Below, piece after piece: positions 1 to 13,204 of a DNA stretch of 64,000 bases. This DNA comes from Acanthornis magna (taxonomy: Eukaryota; Chordata; Aves; Passeriformes; Acanthizidae). Within the stretch, counting starts at the first letter, position 1, and every line of letters starts with the position of its first letter. The DNA lies in contig JAWUZG010000056.1 in NCBI GenBank assembly GCA_036785705.1, positions 1,489,001-1,553,000 of the forward strand, written 5' to 3'. The position numbers were made by a program, and so were the translations under genes. The notes beneath the pieces were generated by a model. That model was not told the DNA's origin and did no database searches. It saw only the letters and a program-made list of their open reading frames with translations.

Positions 1-3000
1 GGATATTTGCACCAGGTCCTAACACAGGTGGAATAAATGCCATATTTACGTATTACTTCAGTCTGAGTAGGCAAATAATGTCTGGGTGATTTAACTAAGG
101 AAAGATTGTTATTGATGTAATATATTTCTCAGCCCTTTTAAAATAAGCCAATCAATAGTCCTTCCATTTCCTCTCTATCCCACTGGACTACAGTAGCAAG
201 ATTATTTTTCCCCAATATTCATCCTAGTTTTCCATTAACTTAACATTCATCCTCTGACTAATCCTTGAAATAATCTACTCTCCTCTTCAGTGCTAGGATC
301 CTCTAAAATGATTATATAATAAAACACACACTATATCTGTTGTTTATATATTGTGGATTGCATTTCTTTTAAAGATAAACCCACACTAAAGCCTAGATAC
401 AGCCACTGCTGAGGGAAGGGTTAGATGGACAGAGCTCAAAACAAACCTAATTCTTACACCCCTTTTTGGTCTCAGACCAGCTTTCAATTAATGTATCAGG
501 ACCCTCCACTGGCCCAAAATAGAGCAGAATTTGGACAGCTGTTATTTGAAATGCTATAAAGGGGCGGAGGTGCTAGCACAAAGCAGTGCCTGTAAAAGCT
601 ACATTCACTTCATTAATTAGAGAGAGAAGATTTGTGCGAAATGATAAACGCCCAGATAACAATCTTCCATCCAACCAGAAAATGCAGCTTATGCCCAGAT
701 GCAGCACTATCAATAGAGATAAAGAACATCAGCAAAGGTCTGGAAGGACAGCATTGTAAATGTTGCTAAGAAAATGCTTTGGGCATTTTCAGATAAAGCA
801 TCTGCAGCAGGTGCATAAATAGGAAACACAACCAAAGCTTGAATGATTATTCCAGAGCTATGGTTAGCTCTCCCAAACTCTTTCTGGGAGGAGTTGCTGT
901 ATGAATACAATATATATGCCAAGACATAACCCAAGAAAGTAAAAATAAATAATGCACTCCCTGGTTGACAAGGTTACTCAAGCCCAGTCCTTGTCACAAA
1001 TCCTGCAAGTCATCACATCCAGTGCTCTCTTCTAGACAGCCCAGACAGCTTCAGACATCAGCTCTGAGCTTTCTGAGTAGTCACTACTTCATTAAAAAAA
1101 GAAAAAAATGTTGAATGTAAAGTTTAAAATTGCAAATCATGTCCCAGCTGAATATTTTACTGAGATGGTCAGCTGGAATGCTCAAACCCAGCCCTAAATC
1201 ATAATGAACAAGTGCCAAAAATCACAAATATGTCCCATTCAGCTGCCAACAGTTTCAGCTGGCACCGCACATCTTGGTCACAATACAAAAATCTGTGGTA
1301 TGGGAAGTGCTGACGGTGCAGCACAGCCAAAATAATAATATCCATCAGTATCACAGGTCTAGCAATCTGCAGAGTAAGTGGTATGTCTGTTCAAAACCTC
1401 ATGCTCAATTTCAGATCCCAATCATTAGAACCCAGGCTGGAAAAAGATTAGGAAAAATATTTGTCACTACAGAAATGCCTCCAGATAATTTGGAGCTACA
1501 AGCAGCATTATGGATGTGTCATAATTTCCTATAAAGCACCAGGTACTCAAGAACACTGCCCAGATTAGACTGTGCTACTGCTGCTGTATCCTTGTGTTCT
1601 GCTCAGGCTTAAGGTCCCAGTCTTGCATGATTTAACTCTCATGTTTTTCCTTATCACTGCGATCAGTCCAGGCAAGTTTAATGGACCTGTTTGCATCTGA
1701 ATCCCAGAACACACAGGAATCTTTGCAGGTCCTAGAAAGGACAAGTTACTGTACTGTTATTGGTAGCCCATGATTTTTTTAAACTGATCCTGGCCCAAAG
1801 ATACAGAAAAATGGAAGAGGTTTGAATAACATTTTCAGTGTCACACATCTGTCTCTGCTCAGTGCATAGCAGAAAGTCATGCTGGGAATTCGTGGGGATT
1901 GAGACACATATGGTTTGGCAGCACCATCATAAATTCCTGTTACCACATTAAATTAATTGACTTTGAAGAAAGAAAAATAATTAGGAGACAGAGAATTCTC
2001 ATGGTAGAAAAACACATAGCATTAATGAGCATTGCTATTTATTGCTCATATTCCTGCCTGTCTATTTTTGATACACAAGTGCTCTATTGCACACTAGCTG
2101 GAACTGCTACATAAAAATGTAAGAATGAAAAAACCACTGTCTATAACTTCTATCAGATTATTCAGAATAGAAGTAGAGGTGACAGCAACACAGATCAGAC
2201 AAAGAAGATGACAGCAATACAGATCAGAAAAAAAGATGACAGCAATACAGATCAGAAAAGAACAGAAAATTGCAGGATATGATGAGGAGCAAAACAGAGA
2301 CAAAGTAATTTACCAGTTAAGGAGACCTGGGTTATGGCAGCTGCCTCTGGATGTTTCAGAGATTGTGCAAAAGAGAAAAAGTAAAACCCAGACTCAGGAC
2401 CAAGTCTGCGTATGAGAAAGAAGCGCAGTAGAGAAAGCAGCAGATATGCATCTCTACAGTCTGGAGGGGTTCTGCTCATGCCCTGCTCTCACAATCCTGG
2501 AGCAAACCTGATGACCTTACTGAGCTACTTTGGTGCCGCTGAGCCCACTCCCCTCAGGAACAGCTTCAGAGAAGTCAATGGAAACACCGCAGCAGGGAAG
2601 AGTGGTGAGCTCAGAGCAGACCAAACGTGTATTCAGGAATGGAAACTCATGAGGGAAGAATCACAGAAGCCTGGCCCAAGTCAAGGAGAAACGGCAGCCT
2701 TTACTTCAGGCACCACATGGCACTCAGCTCCTGCCTGGGAGCACATGCACAGGCAGGCAGAGAAGCTGAGGACAGGAATCACACCCCTGACCCACAGGCA
2801 GAGGCCTTCCATGGGCTCCCCAGGTAACACAGAGCTGGAGTGTCCCCTTCCCTCGCTGCCAGTACAGCCCCAGGGCTCTACACCACAGCTCAGTTAACAC
2901 ACAAAGGTCTCTCAGACTCCTCTCCCCCATACAGGACTCCCTGATCTTGGGCTGATGAGTCTTACACAAACCTGACCCTTTTCTTAATACACGGGAGGCA

Positions 3001-6000
3001 CGGTTTGGGTGCTTTGGGCCCTCCCATTTTGAAGTGAGAAAGGGAGGGAAAGCAGGACAAGGAGGAAAGAGTTCCAAGAGTCACTGGGGCCATGGAGAAG
3101 CATATCAGGACACATTCAGCTGATGTGGCCACAGATTACCCAACCAAAAATGCTGTTAGTGTTTTTTTCCCTGATGTTTATTGCCAAAGGGAAATTTTGG
3201 TACAACAGAGCAAGAAAGACTGTGGAAGAAAGAGATTACATAGACCATTCCTACCCTGTGTGCAAAGGGAGGCCAACAGTAGCATTTTTGTTGACTTTGG
3301 TAGAAGTGAGATCATCAGTCACACTGCAATTCAGATAAAGTGGGGGATCAGGTGGGAGGGAGAACATGCACATATAACAAAATTTCCACTCAAGCACAAG
3401 ACTTACCTGCGTCCCTTTTTCTATCCAGTATAGAGCTTATGGAGTAAAAGAGGAAAGACTAGATTAGATGAAACTGATAGACTAACAAAATATGTAAAAA
3501 TTACTAGAATTAACAAAAGCACTTTCCTAGCTGGGCAAGCAAAAATGGAATTCGGGATTTTCTTTGTGTAACTGAATAAAGTTTTTAAGTTAATTCTCAC
3601 TCCAGGCACGCAAACCCCATCATTTTCTGCTTACATTATGTCTACAGTAACAATAGCAAAACAGAAAACTGTTTTTGCAATAAAAAAAAATCCATAAAGG
3701 AAGACACTGCTAACCTGAGCTGCCGTGGGAACAAAAGGCAGATTTAGAAGTATTGGACAAGGAAACAATGACAGTTAAAGGAATGGCCTCAATGAAGTGA
3801 TAGATTCTTCCCTGTCCTGCCCCAGTGACACAAGAACAGCAGAAATTGTATTTCGCAAGAGTCAGGCATGCAGCTGCTTGCTACTCTGAAGTTTTTGAGA
3901 AGCAGTATCTCCTGGGCCGATTTTATTTTTGAATGACTGGAACTGCTCTGCTGTTCCAGGAGCAGCTGGGTGCCAGTTAACTGCAGCTGCTCTCCGAGGC
4001 TTGCTGAACTAAAAGAAGCTACAGGCAGTGTCTGGGTCTTGCTCTCAGGCTTGAGCACAGTTCCACTGAGCTTAGAGCCAGAACCTGCATGGTGTGAACC
4101 AAGATCAGGAATGCAATGGGGGAAAGTGTTCCTGCAGCAGGTGGGGCAGCCCTCAGAAGGAGCCCCGGGAGAACAAGAGCTCCTGCTGCACACAAGCAGC
4201 TGCGGCAGTTCACCAGCAGAACTGCAGCCTGCAGGCAGTCACGGTGCCTTGAGCTTTACAGGGCTGGCAGAAAAAGAGAGTTGTTGCAGGCTAAATCCAT
4301 GAGGCCTCATTTTCAGCTCACCTGCTCTCTTTTCATTCGATTGGAGTTCTGGATTTAAACCAGGGGCAGGAAGAGCAAAGTCTCCCTGAGAACAGCTATT
4401 TCCACTAGATGAGCCAATAGCAACCGTTCCAGGCTCTTGTGGCCCATCTGGGACCTTCAGTGCCTTTTGGTCTCCAATAGTTTCTTTTCCAAATGTGCAA
4501 GGGAAGCTTCCTAGGACCTGTCATCTACTGAGCTAAAACCTTCCAGCACTCCCTGAGGCTCAGTCAAACTGGGTACAGAAGTGGACATGGATTTTTAGAT
4601 GGCTCATAAACTCTTTAGATCTTTAGCACTATTATTCCTAGTGGATGGTTTTATAACGTGATTCAGGACCTCATAAGGAATTGCTCAAAACCATACAAGA
4701 TATTATTAGCATGTGTCACAGCTGGAAACCTCCTTTTACTGTGCTATTTTCTAAATGTGAGATTCTTCACTGTCACTCTATTTTCAAGAGAGCAGAGTTT
4801 TTGAGGGATCTTGGAAAATCTCAGTATTTGACAGGAAACAGATTTGTCCAGGATATTTTTTCTACCAAAGAAGTAAAGCACACAAATTCCCTTCTCAACA
4901 TAACTCTCCTTCCATTTCAGAAAAATTTCAAGATTCTTTTAAAAAACCCCACAGGGGTGTACAAAGAACAACTCAAACTACAAGTCATCACCATAAATCA
5001 GACATCAACAAATCATTCTGTCAGCTTTAAAAGCAAATAAATTTATCTTGGTAGAAGCAACCTTCATTGCCAAGGCAAACTGTTTTTCTGCTAGTCTTTG
5101 GAGATATTTAATAAGCAGTATGTGCCCTTTTAAAATCCTCTTACACTGTTAACATACATTTCATAAGGCCAACAAGGCAAAAATATAAAAGAGCCAGAAG
5201 CTCTGCAGACACAAAATTTGCAAGACTTGCATATCCAGACATAATACAATCAGCAGCAGCAGCACAGTTAGAGTACTGTACTCAGATCTGCAGCTGCTTC
5301 CCCCTCCTTAAGGAAATGGAAGGCAAACACAGGGTTATCACTTCCTTCCTTCTGTTTACTGAAAAAGAAGAGTAAACTCCTATGGTTTCTGGATTATATG
5401 GGTCCAAGGAAACACAAATCCAAGACACCAAATAAAACCCCATCCATTTCCTGGACACATAAATGGTTCAGAAATCAAATTGTGATCCATTTCAAGACTG
5501 GTGCAGTGGTTAGGCACACTGATTAAATACATTGCTTTTCTGTTAGGGGTTTTCTTATGTGTCTCTGTTTCTGACTGCTCTGAAAGAAGATTCCTCAGAC
5601 AGATTACCTTGGCAACGAAAATTAGTCCTGAAAAACATCATAAACTAAATACAAATTGAACATAGAGCAGTGGAAGGAAACACTGTTCAACTGTCAACTG
5701 GGTGCGCTTTGCTCAGGTTGCAGCTGCTGCTTGGGAGTGTTCACAGAGCAACTCCAGCCCTGCCTGGAGCTGAGCATGTGGATGAGGGGCTGTGCCAAGC
5801 TCTGGCATTACCAGCACTGCTCTGTGCCAGCTGCTGTGACGTCTTTGCTGCACTGCAGACACAGCTGGGGCTGAAAGGGCCATGTGCAGCACAACGTGGT
5901 ACCTACACGCCCCACTTAGGGCTGCTCCTCAAGAGGAATTGGAATTTCAGGCTAGCTCTGAATCTCTAATGTAACTTTCCATGCTTGGCTTGGACTAGTA

Positions 6001-8988
6001 TCTATTGCTTTGAGTATATAACTTCGGTTTGGAAGGATCACTCATTTTTTCCCTTCCCAAGTTAGGTTTGCGCACGTGAATTTTCCTCCCCCTCAACTGC
6101 AGTTGTGAAAAATCAGTGTGTAAAGGGAATGCATCACCCCACACAACCTGCAGAGCTGTGGTAGCCCTTTTTTCTTTGAATTGTGCCTCTGAAACCTGTT
6201 CAGCTCAACACACATATCTGCAGACAGCAAACACCCACTATTTGTCTGGAGATTTAGCTTTCCTTCTGTCTTTATTGTTAACTTAACAAGACTAAAAGCT
6301 TACTCTTTTATTCTGTGTAAAAGGAAACCATATAAACCTCATTCTGCCCTGAAACTATATAAACTTTTACATGCAGCCCCTTTAGCCTAATAAAAACATT
6401 AATGAAGCTCAGTTTCAGCATCTGTGTTTGATTCTTTCACTTTGTCACAGCTGATACATTTTTTTCTAAACCTATTCTTTTCTGCCTATTCATAAATGAA
6501 AAGAATAGGGTTCCTGTGAGAGCTGTGCATGGTAAAAGATGACAGTTTCTTTAGTTTTATTGCTACTCCTGCAGATGAGGTTGTTTGTTTGTATTTACCT
6601 CAGTGCATTTAGATAAGTAACCCCTGAAGAAAAGAAAGGCTCTGAGGATCTACACAAGAACTACCTGATTGGCTGCACTGCCACTAAAACCAGAAGAACC
6701 TTCAAAATGAACTGTGAGCCTTTTTCTCACACAGAAACTTTGGTATTTTAGCGATCTTGTTTATATACAGGTAACTGTCCCAAGTGTGTATGCACAGGAT
6801 TAAATCAGAAAAGCTTATTCCTGCACCGGAAACCAATTTGATAGAAGGCAGTCTGATTCCATTTTAATTTGACTAATTATGAACTGCACAACTAACAATT
6901 AGTCATTCAAAGGTATTTGTAAAAATATAAACCAACATTTTTTTGCCCAGTACGTAGACTTTGCTCCTGATATGAAAACCTATGCATGCAGAGAGTCTAG
7001 AAGTGCTGTTCTGAGAGGAATGATCTATTCAGTTCCCAAATTATCCCCAACCACTATCAGTCTTAGAAGTTCTGCTTATCCACATACTCAAATTGCACCT
7101 GTCATCCTCATGACAACTTTTCTTCTTACATGTGAGGATACACAATTTCAGAGGCTTGCAGTCCCTCTGGGATTGGCATATGGAGTTACACGAATAGATG
7201 GATCTGGAAACAGTTCTGTTCATGTGGCTGTGGGAAATCTCACACATACTGCTGCCTTTGGAAGTGCACAAGTTACAGCATAGGGATCACACATAACTGT
7301 TTTCATAAAATCAGAAGGAAAGAATTAGAGCAGCCTTACTGATAAAAAAAGCTGATGGCTACATGTCCTTCAGGTGCAGAAAGGAAAGTAATGCTAACTT
7401 GAAAGAACACTTTGCTTGACAGAAAAGGCTGAGAAAGAAATAATCAATCTTCTCTCTCCTCCATCAAAAATTAAACTGCTGAGTGTTTTTGTGAGGAAAA
7501 GAAGGCAGTGGCAACTCTTCCTCTGTTTGTTCCCAACAGAGGATGACAAGAGGCTGCTTCCCTTGCCCAAATTGCTCCCTTTGAACCTCCCAACAGAGCC
7601 ACATTCCTCTTGGGCTGTGAGCAATATTGTCTTTCAGCTTTACTCTTTGGCCTTAATGCCAATGTTACCAAAAGGACACGATCTCCCAAGTGTTTGCCAC
7701 AGGAAAGAGCTTGATGTGGACTGTGTACCACACCCAAATTACTGTCAAGCAATACTGAGCCCCGCAGTCACTTCAAACAAGGTTATAACCCAAGGGAAGA
7801 AAAACAAATCGACACCAATTCAGCAGCTGAAGATCAGATTCTGAAGATCTTCTTGCCTTGAGAGAGAACTACAGCACACAGAGTTAGAAAAGGAAAGGAG
7901 AAATGTTTGAATATTTTGAGTACCTGAAATGTTAGGAAGAACCTTATGGAAGTCAAATATAACAGGAGGCACTATCACTCTTGTCAAACCTGCAGAAGCA
8001 GCTATTTTGTAACGTCTTCCCTTCATAACCACTTCATACATCCCCTCCTTGGAGACCATCTCCCCACTTCTCACCTCCTTTAGACTCCTAACAGAATGAA
8101 CCAAGCAGAGAGAACCGGTAACTAGATTTGTCCCCAGTACCCAAGCTGCTCTTTACAGGAAGGGAAAAGAAGAAATGGGACACTGGGGGAAGGAGGAGAT
8201 GAAGGGAAGTTCAGGGAGAAATAGGAATGAAGTTTCTTTTCAATCCAAGGTAGAAAACATGTAAACCTTCTCCACTTCTCAGTCTTCTTCAGTATCCAGT
8301 AAAAAAAAAATTGATACAAACTACAGTTGTCAATCAGAAAAGAAAAGCAATGGGAAACATATTTGCCCTTTGCACAGCTTTTTAGTTCTTTAGTCTAAGG
8401 GTAACAAGAACACAGCATGAAAGAGTGTTTTAGACTGTTGTGTAGACTAAAACATGGCCTATATCCCAATAAATCCTTATCTTTCATTGTTGTCAGTGTA
8501 AGCCTACCACCTGGGCTGTATCACAGGAGCAGACACGCTCCATCTGCCTTCCAGTCCTGTCTGCCATGGTGCAGGACTCCCCGGAGATATGAAGCTGTTT
8601 GCAGAGCAGACTGAACACAGAGAGCTCAGTGCATGATAGCCCTGTCCTGTTCCCCACTGCAGAAAGGCATTGAGCCCAGGATGCCCTGAAAGAAACCCTG
8701 AGTCTATCTCGTGGGGAGAGTGAGGAATGGCTGGCAGGGCTGGGCTCAAGCACAGCCTTGGGCCCACACTTGCTCTGCAGTTTGGATGTACCCTGCTGAC
8801 AGCCCTGAGCCACCACTGTCATTGCAACTTCATTTAATTTATACCAGCTTCATTATATTCTGCTGTAGAGTTGTCAATCAAAATGACAATTGGTCCATTA
8901 AGGCTGCTATCAGTCAAATGCAATTTTGGATAACTCAGAGGAGGTGAATTCACTCACTGTATGAATCCTGACAAATTGGCTATCACCT
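1..8988. other. Gene-poor intergenic flank, left part
   Basis: I see no convincing exon here on either strand. The open frames are short (161 codons at most, at 2412-2897), have no recognisable domain and are not bounded by consistent splice signals. Base composition is mostly AT-rich, with modest GC-richer patches near 2480-2880, 3940-4260, 5690-5900 and 8480-8830 that I cannot assign. In the human order the next gene on this side of CHRNB4 is ADAMTS7. I looked for cysteine- and tryptophan-rich thrombospondin-type exons in the open frames and did not recognise any. The only structured element I found is the minisatellite listed separately. Confidence 0.6.
2181..2265. repeat. Three-unit minisatellite, 28-29 bp period
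   Basis: The unit begins GACAGCAAYACAGATCAGA and is followed by a purine-only spacer. Units run 2181-2209 (29 bp), 2210-2237 (28 bp) and 2238-2265. The second and third are nearly identical over their first 20 bases; the first differs by a C/T change and in the spacer. Spacer length varies inside the A/G run, which suggests replication slippage. No coding role is apparent. Confidence 0.85.
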
Positions 8989-9018
8989 CCTTCCTTCCTT
9001 TTTTTTTTTTTTTTTTTT
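8989..9018. repeat. Poly(T) tract with CTT-rich leader
   Basis: CCTTCCTTCC-type pyrimidine sequence runs into about 20 uninterrupted T residues (8999-9018). It could be the reverse-complemented poly(A) tail of an old minus-strand retroposed insertion, but I recognise no retroposon body or target-site duplication next to it. Confidence 0.8.
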
Positions 9019-12000
9019 AAAGTCACCATTCTTGCATTTCTAGTAATCCTATTAACTTCCAAAAGTGATGCCTCATGGGAGCGCAGTCAATCAGCCAGTC
9101 AGTGAGAATTAATGGCCAGTGGAAAGGCTGCCTGTGATAGATTGAGCTTTCATGCAAAGAAAATTGGAAATGCAAGTGAAAGAGTCAATGGAGTGAGCCG
9201 CAGTAGCCTGGGGCCCTGCCAACAACTGAGGGAAAAATATCTACAAAACACACTGTACAGCTCACTGCAATAACCTGACCCTCAGATCATGTGCCAAGCA
9301 GATTGCTCAGGCCACAGAAAAATAAGGTCTGATGTCAACACATTGTTACCAACCTCAGGTGGAGCTGCTAGCTCATTAGTGGAATGAAGCTGGGGGAAGA
9401 AGATGAGGCACTGTGTTTTGGAGAAGATCCAAACAATCTCCAAGCCTTTTATATATGGGTGGGGAGGCTTGTGAAAGGCCACGGAACATAGAGTCCTTCA
9501 CCACAACTCACTCTGTATCTGCTCACCTCTGTGTCAGTTAATAGAAACTGATGGCAGCTTTTCTAGCAGAACACACTGAAGATAAATGCACCATTTCCCT
9601 TCTTCTGGCAGCAAGCCAGGGTTTCATCATCCAGCATCTGAGATGGAACTTCAAGGCCTCAGTCAAACTGAAGGGCTAAGACACTTTGATTGCAACTCTC
9701 TACCCCTCTGCATTTGAAGCAAAAACCTTCTAGTTTTGGCTGTATGGCTTGTTTTGGCTTGATGTATTCTGCTTCTATAAAAGTTCTTCCAATAGAAAAG
9801 CAAAAATCTCCAATTCTGACAGGTGGTTCTGAAAGATAATCCTCCTTCCAACAGGAGTAATGGGAACAAACCTAACATGTTCAGATGCACAAGCCCATGG
9901 AGGAATGCTTGAAAGCCAGGATTTGGTTGTCGGCAACAACAGAGGCTAAGGTGTATTGGTTTCCTAGGGTCACATATAGGCAGGCCACAGTCACACAAGA
10001 GCTTTTACTGTCACACAAAGAGAAATGCAACTGACCTCATTCTGAGCCTTCAACACTGTTCTTTTATCATTTGTGATGCTTGATGCCCTGTGCATTAAGG
10101 CAGTGCACGTAAGTACCAAGAGCACAAGGATCAACTTTATCACTCTCACAAATAAGATTTTCTTGGTCCTGTAACGAAGAGAAGCAGATAAAGATGGCTT
10201 GTGATGCTTTTTAGTCCTTTGTACCACCTGCATTATCCAAATGTCACACAAACAACTCACTTGTATCAAAACACATCTGGGAAAAATTTATCACTGACAT
10301 AGTCCAATATGCTTAGATTCTGTAAACCAAGTGTACTCAGTGTCTTCTAACTCAGTTACTTCTGAAGGGATATACTTGTATGCAAGGAAAGGTTTTCACT
10401 ACAAAAAAAGCCAGACAATAATAAACATGTTTGAGGTTGTTTTCTTCTGCACATTCCAAGTGATTTCAAGCAAGAGAAGATATAAATATTCCACTTCTGG
10501 AGTCTAATTTCTGTAGGACTGAATCAAATTACCTTTTGGAAGACGTGACTTCTGGCTAGCACTCTACTTAATTCATTCTGTCAGCGTGTACTTTAGTGCT
10601 CTGTGTGGGAGACTGACTTTGTCCAAGACTGATGTTCTCTACCCTATAAATTGAATCCACTGATGCATAATTGAGCCCTTGACTATATCAAGCATTTGCT
10701 TCACCAGATCTTCTTCTTGCTTACTTGCTATATTTGCTCTGTGAAAAATATGCTCTTTTCATGCTGAGGAATGAAAAATTGAGAGATGTGCTGAGCATGC
10801 CTGGAGCTCTGCAGAAGTAGGTAACATTTGATACATGTCAAGGAACACCTTTGATATCTCTTTTGCTCCTATTTTGCTACTTCTTTTGTTTTTTTACAAC
10901 ATGTTTTAAAACAAATCTTGTTGGAAGCGAAAAACAGTTAGTGTTTGTGTTGAAACAGTAATTGTTCTGGCATTGGAAAGACAAGAACCAGGCTCACTCC
11001 ATAGCATCCTGTAAATCTGTGTGTATCTTACAAAGCTCACAAGGCTGCTCTTGGGGAAGCAAGCCACAGTCTGGAGCCTTTTGGCAGAGCCCACCCAACA
11101 TTCTGTGGTGCCCATTGATTGTACAGCGCCCATAGCACACACCATGTCACACAGATACCTCATCTGCAAATTGAGGGAACATGTTTTTACTTGATGAATA
11201 AATGTCCCACGGGGAGGCCAGTTTCCTTTTTCCTCTGTCAGTGCTAACTAACAGCATATCAAGATTGGTTTTTAATCATTCAGAGAGAAGCATTGAACAG
11301 CAGGACTGCCATTCTAAGTGCCATTTGTCTCTCTGTTACTGAACTTCTAGGCTTTGTTCCAAAGAGATTTGAAAGATGTTAGGAAGCAGCTGCTCACAGC
11401 TAATGTTGTCTGACAGGCACAAGTGTCTGAGAACACCAGCCTGAGCCAGGTGTAAGCAGCCCCAGCACACAGCCCTACCCCGCAGGCTGAGCTGTGTCCC
11501 ACGGCTGCCCCGTTAGGATTGCCTGCCCTTGGCTGTAATTCCACTATCTGCTGCAGCTGAACTGTGAGAAAGCTTGCCTGCTTTTCTGTGTATGGTGAAA
11601 CGTGGAAAGGCAAAGTGCCACGAGCACCGTGCAAAATGGATAACAAGAAATGAGGAAGCAAAAGTCAGGTTTTAGTCAAATCTCCTATTTGGAGAAGCAT
11701 ATTTGTGGCCAAACATCATCAGACCATTTGATAGAGGGGTTTGTGTGGGGGCCAAGAAGACAGAGCAGCTTGAAGCAGTGGTACAGGAAAGTCAGGCCAT
11801 TACTGCAGGGATTGCTTGTAACACTCCTTAAGCTCTTTGCTGTAATCAGGAACTATGTGAATATGTAAGCCCAGAAGAGAGAAGCTTAATCCACAAGCAT
11901 AACATTATTACACCTCACTTGGATATACTGGAAATTCTTCTAAAACTTTTGAAGATCTTGTTAGTCTTTCCTGGCTTAATTTACAATAACCTTGTAATTC

Positions 12001-13100
12001 TGGAGAATTTCAAACCTAATGTTTGAGAGAGAGGACAATGCTGAGGTTACCAACTTGGATGCAGTTTACCAGCTCAATTAAAAACTGTATTTTCCCCAAA
12101 CTACCTGGATGATCTGGCCAAGCTGCTCCCTGCTCATCTTCCAGAGAAAGAAGAATAATCTTCCTCCACCAATTGGTATCCCTACATGGGACAGTATAAA
12201 TAGATGCTCCTTGGAGCAGGGATGATGTTCCCAAGTATACAGCAGAACTCAGTGCAGCAGGGCTCTGATTTTAAACTATTTTATGCCTAATACTGTGTCG
12301 TAGTGTATATAACAACCACCACCTCTGGACAGGGGGATTTTCTATGTGACAAATCTCTGCTTATCAATAGCACTAATCTCTACCAGAATACATGATCTAG
12401 AGCCTTTGCACAGGAAATAAAAGAAACCATAACAAAGAAAATGGAACAAAAAGCAGAAATAATTTCAAGTAAAACAACTTGCAGCTAAACTTCTGGAATA
12501 ACTGCACCAAGAATTCTGGGTTGCACATACAGAAGTTTGCCATCATTGTACATTTCTTGGTTCCCTTTGTCGGGTTTTATCAAGAATGTATCTGTGGTAT
12601 TTTTACAACACTGATGTCACTGGCACATGTAAGCTATCTCATGATTGTCATTCATAACAAAACGAGGACAGGTTGTTACAAGTTTAACTTTTTCTGGAAG
12701 CCCTTGGGTTTCTCTGCACCACTTAGGCAGATTGCTTCTGACATGTGGGTTGCACTTGCAGATGCCAGTCACAGAGCAGCAGAGAGCTTCAGAGCAGCCT
12801 CTGCCATCCCTCCAGCTCTAGAGGTCACTGCACAACAAGGATTACACTCAGTACTGGATCCAGAGCCTCTGACTTACCCACAGCTGAACAGACCCTGTGG
12901 TGTCATAGGGCAAGGCCCACATTCTTAAGTTTTTTAGGTTCCCCCTACATGGATAATCAATGTCATATTCTACACCTTGTTTTGTAGTATTCCTCAAATA
13001 AAGCATATTCAAATGGCATTTGAATGAAGGCTGCTATAAAAAATAGTAAGAGTACTACCTGATAATACAAAGCTTTATATTTTCTGAATTATTGAAAGTA
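9019..13100. other. Intergenic, no gene seen
   Basis: The sequence is AT-rich with a GC-richer patch around 11350-11640 and another around 12740-12910. Open frames stay below 150 codons and show no family motif. No RNA gene, repeat boundary or splice-bounded exon could be supported. Confidence 0.55.
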
Positions 13101-13204
13101 GTTGTTTTTTTTGTTTGGTTTTTGTTGGTTTTTTGGTTTTTTTTTTTTTTTTTTTGTTTGTTTGTTTGGTTTGGTTTTTGTTTTTGGGGTTTTTTTGTTT
13201 TTTT
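13101..13204. repeat. Strand-asymmetric T/G low-complexity tract
   Basis: About 104 bases on the + strand are almost entirely T and G: runs of T separated by G, GG or GGGG, including TTTG and TTTGG repeats. Read on the other strand this is an A/C tract resembling a degenerated poly(A) tail. The overlapping open frame on the + strand gives a Phe/Trp/Leu/Gly-rich peptide that is only a translation artefact of the tract. Confidence 0.85.
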
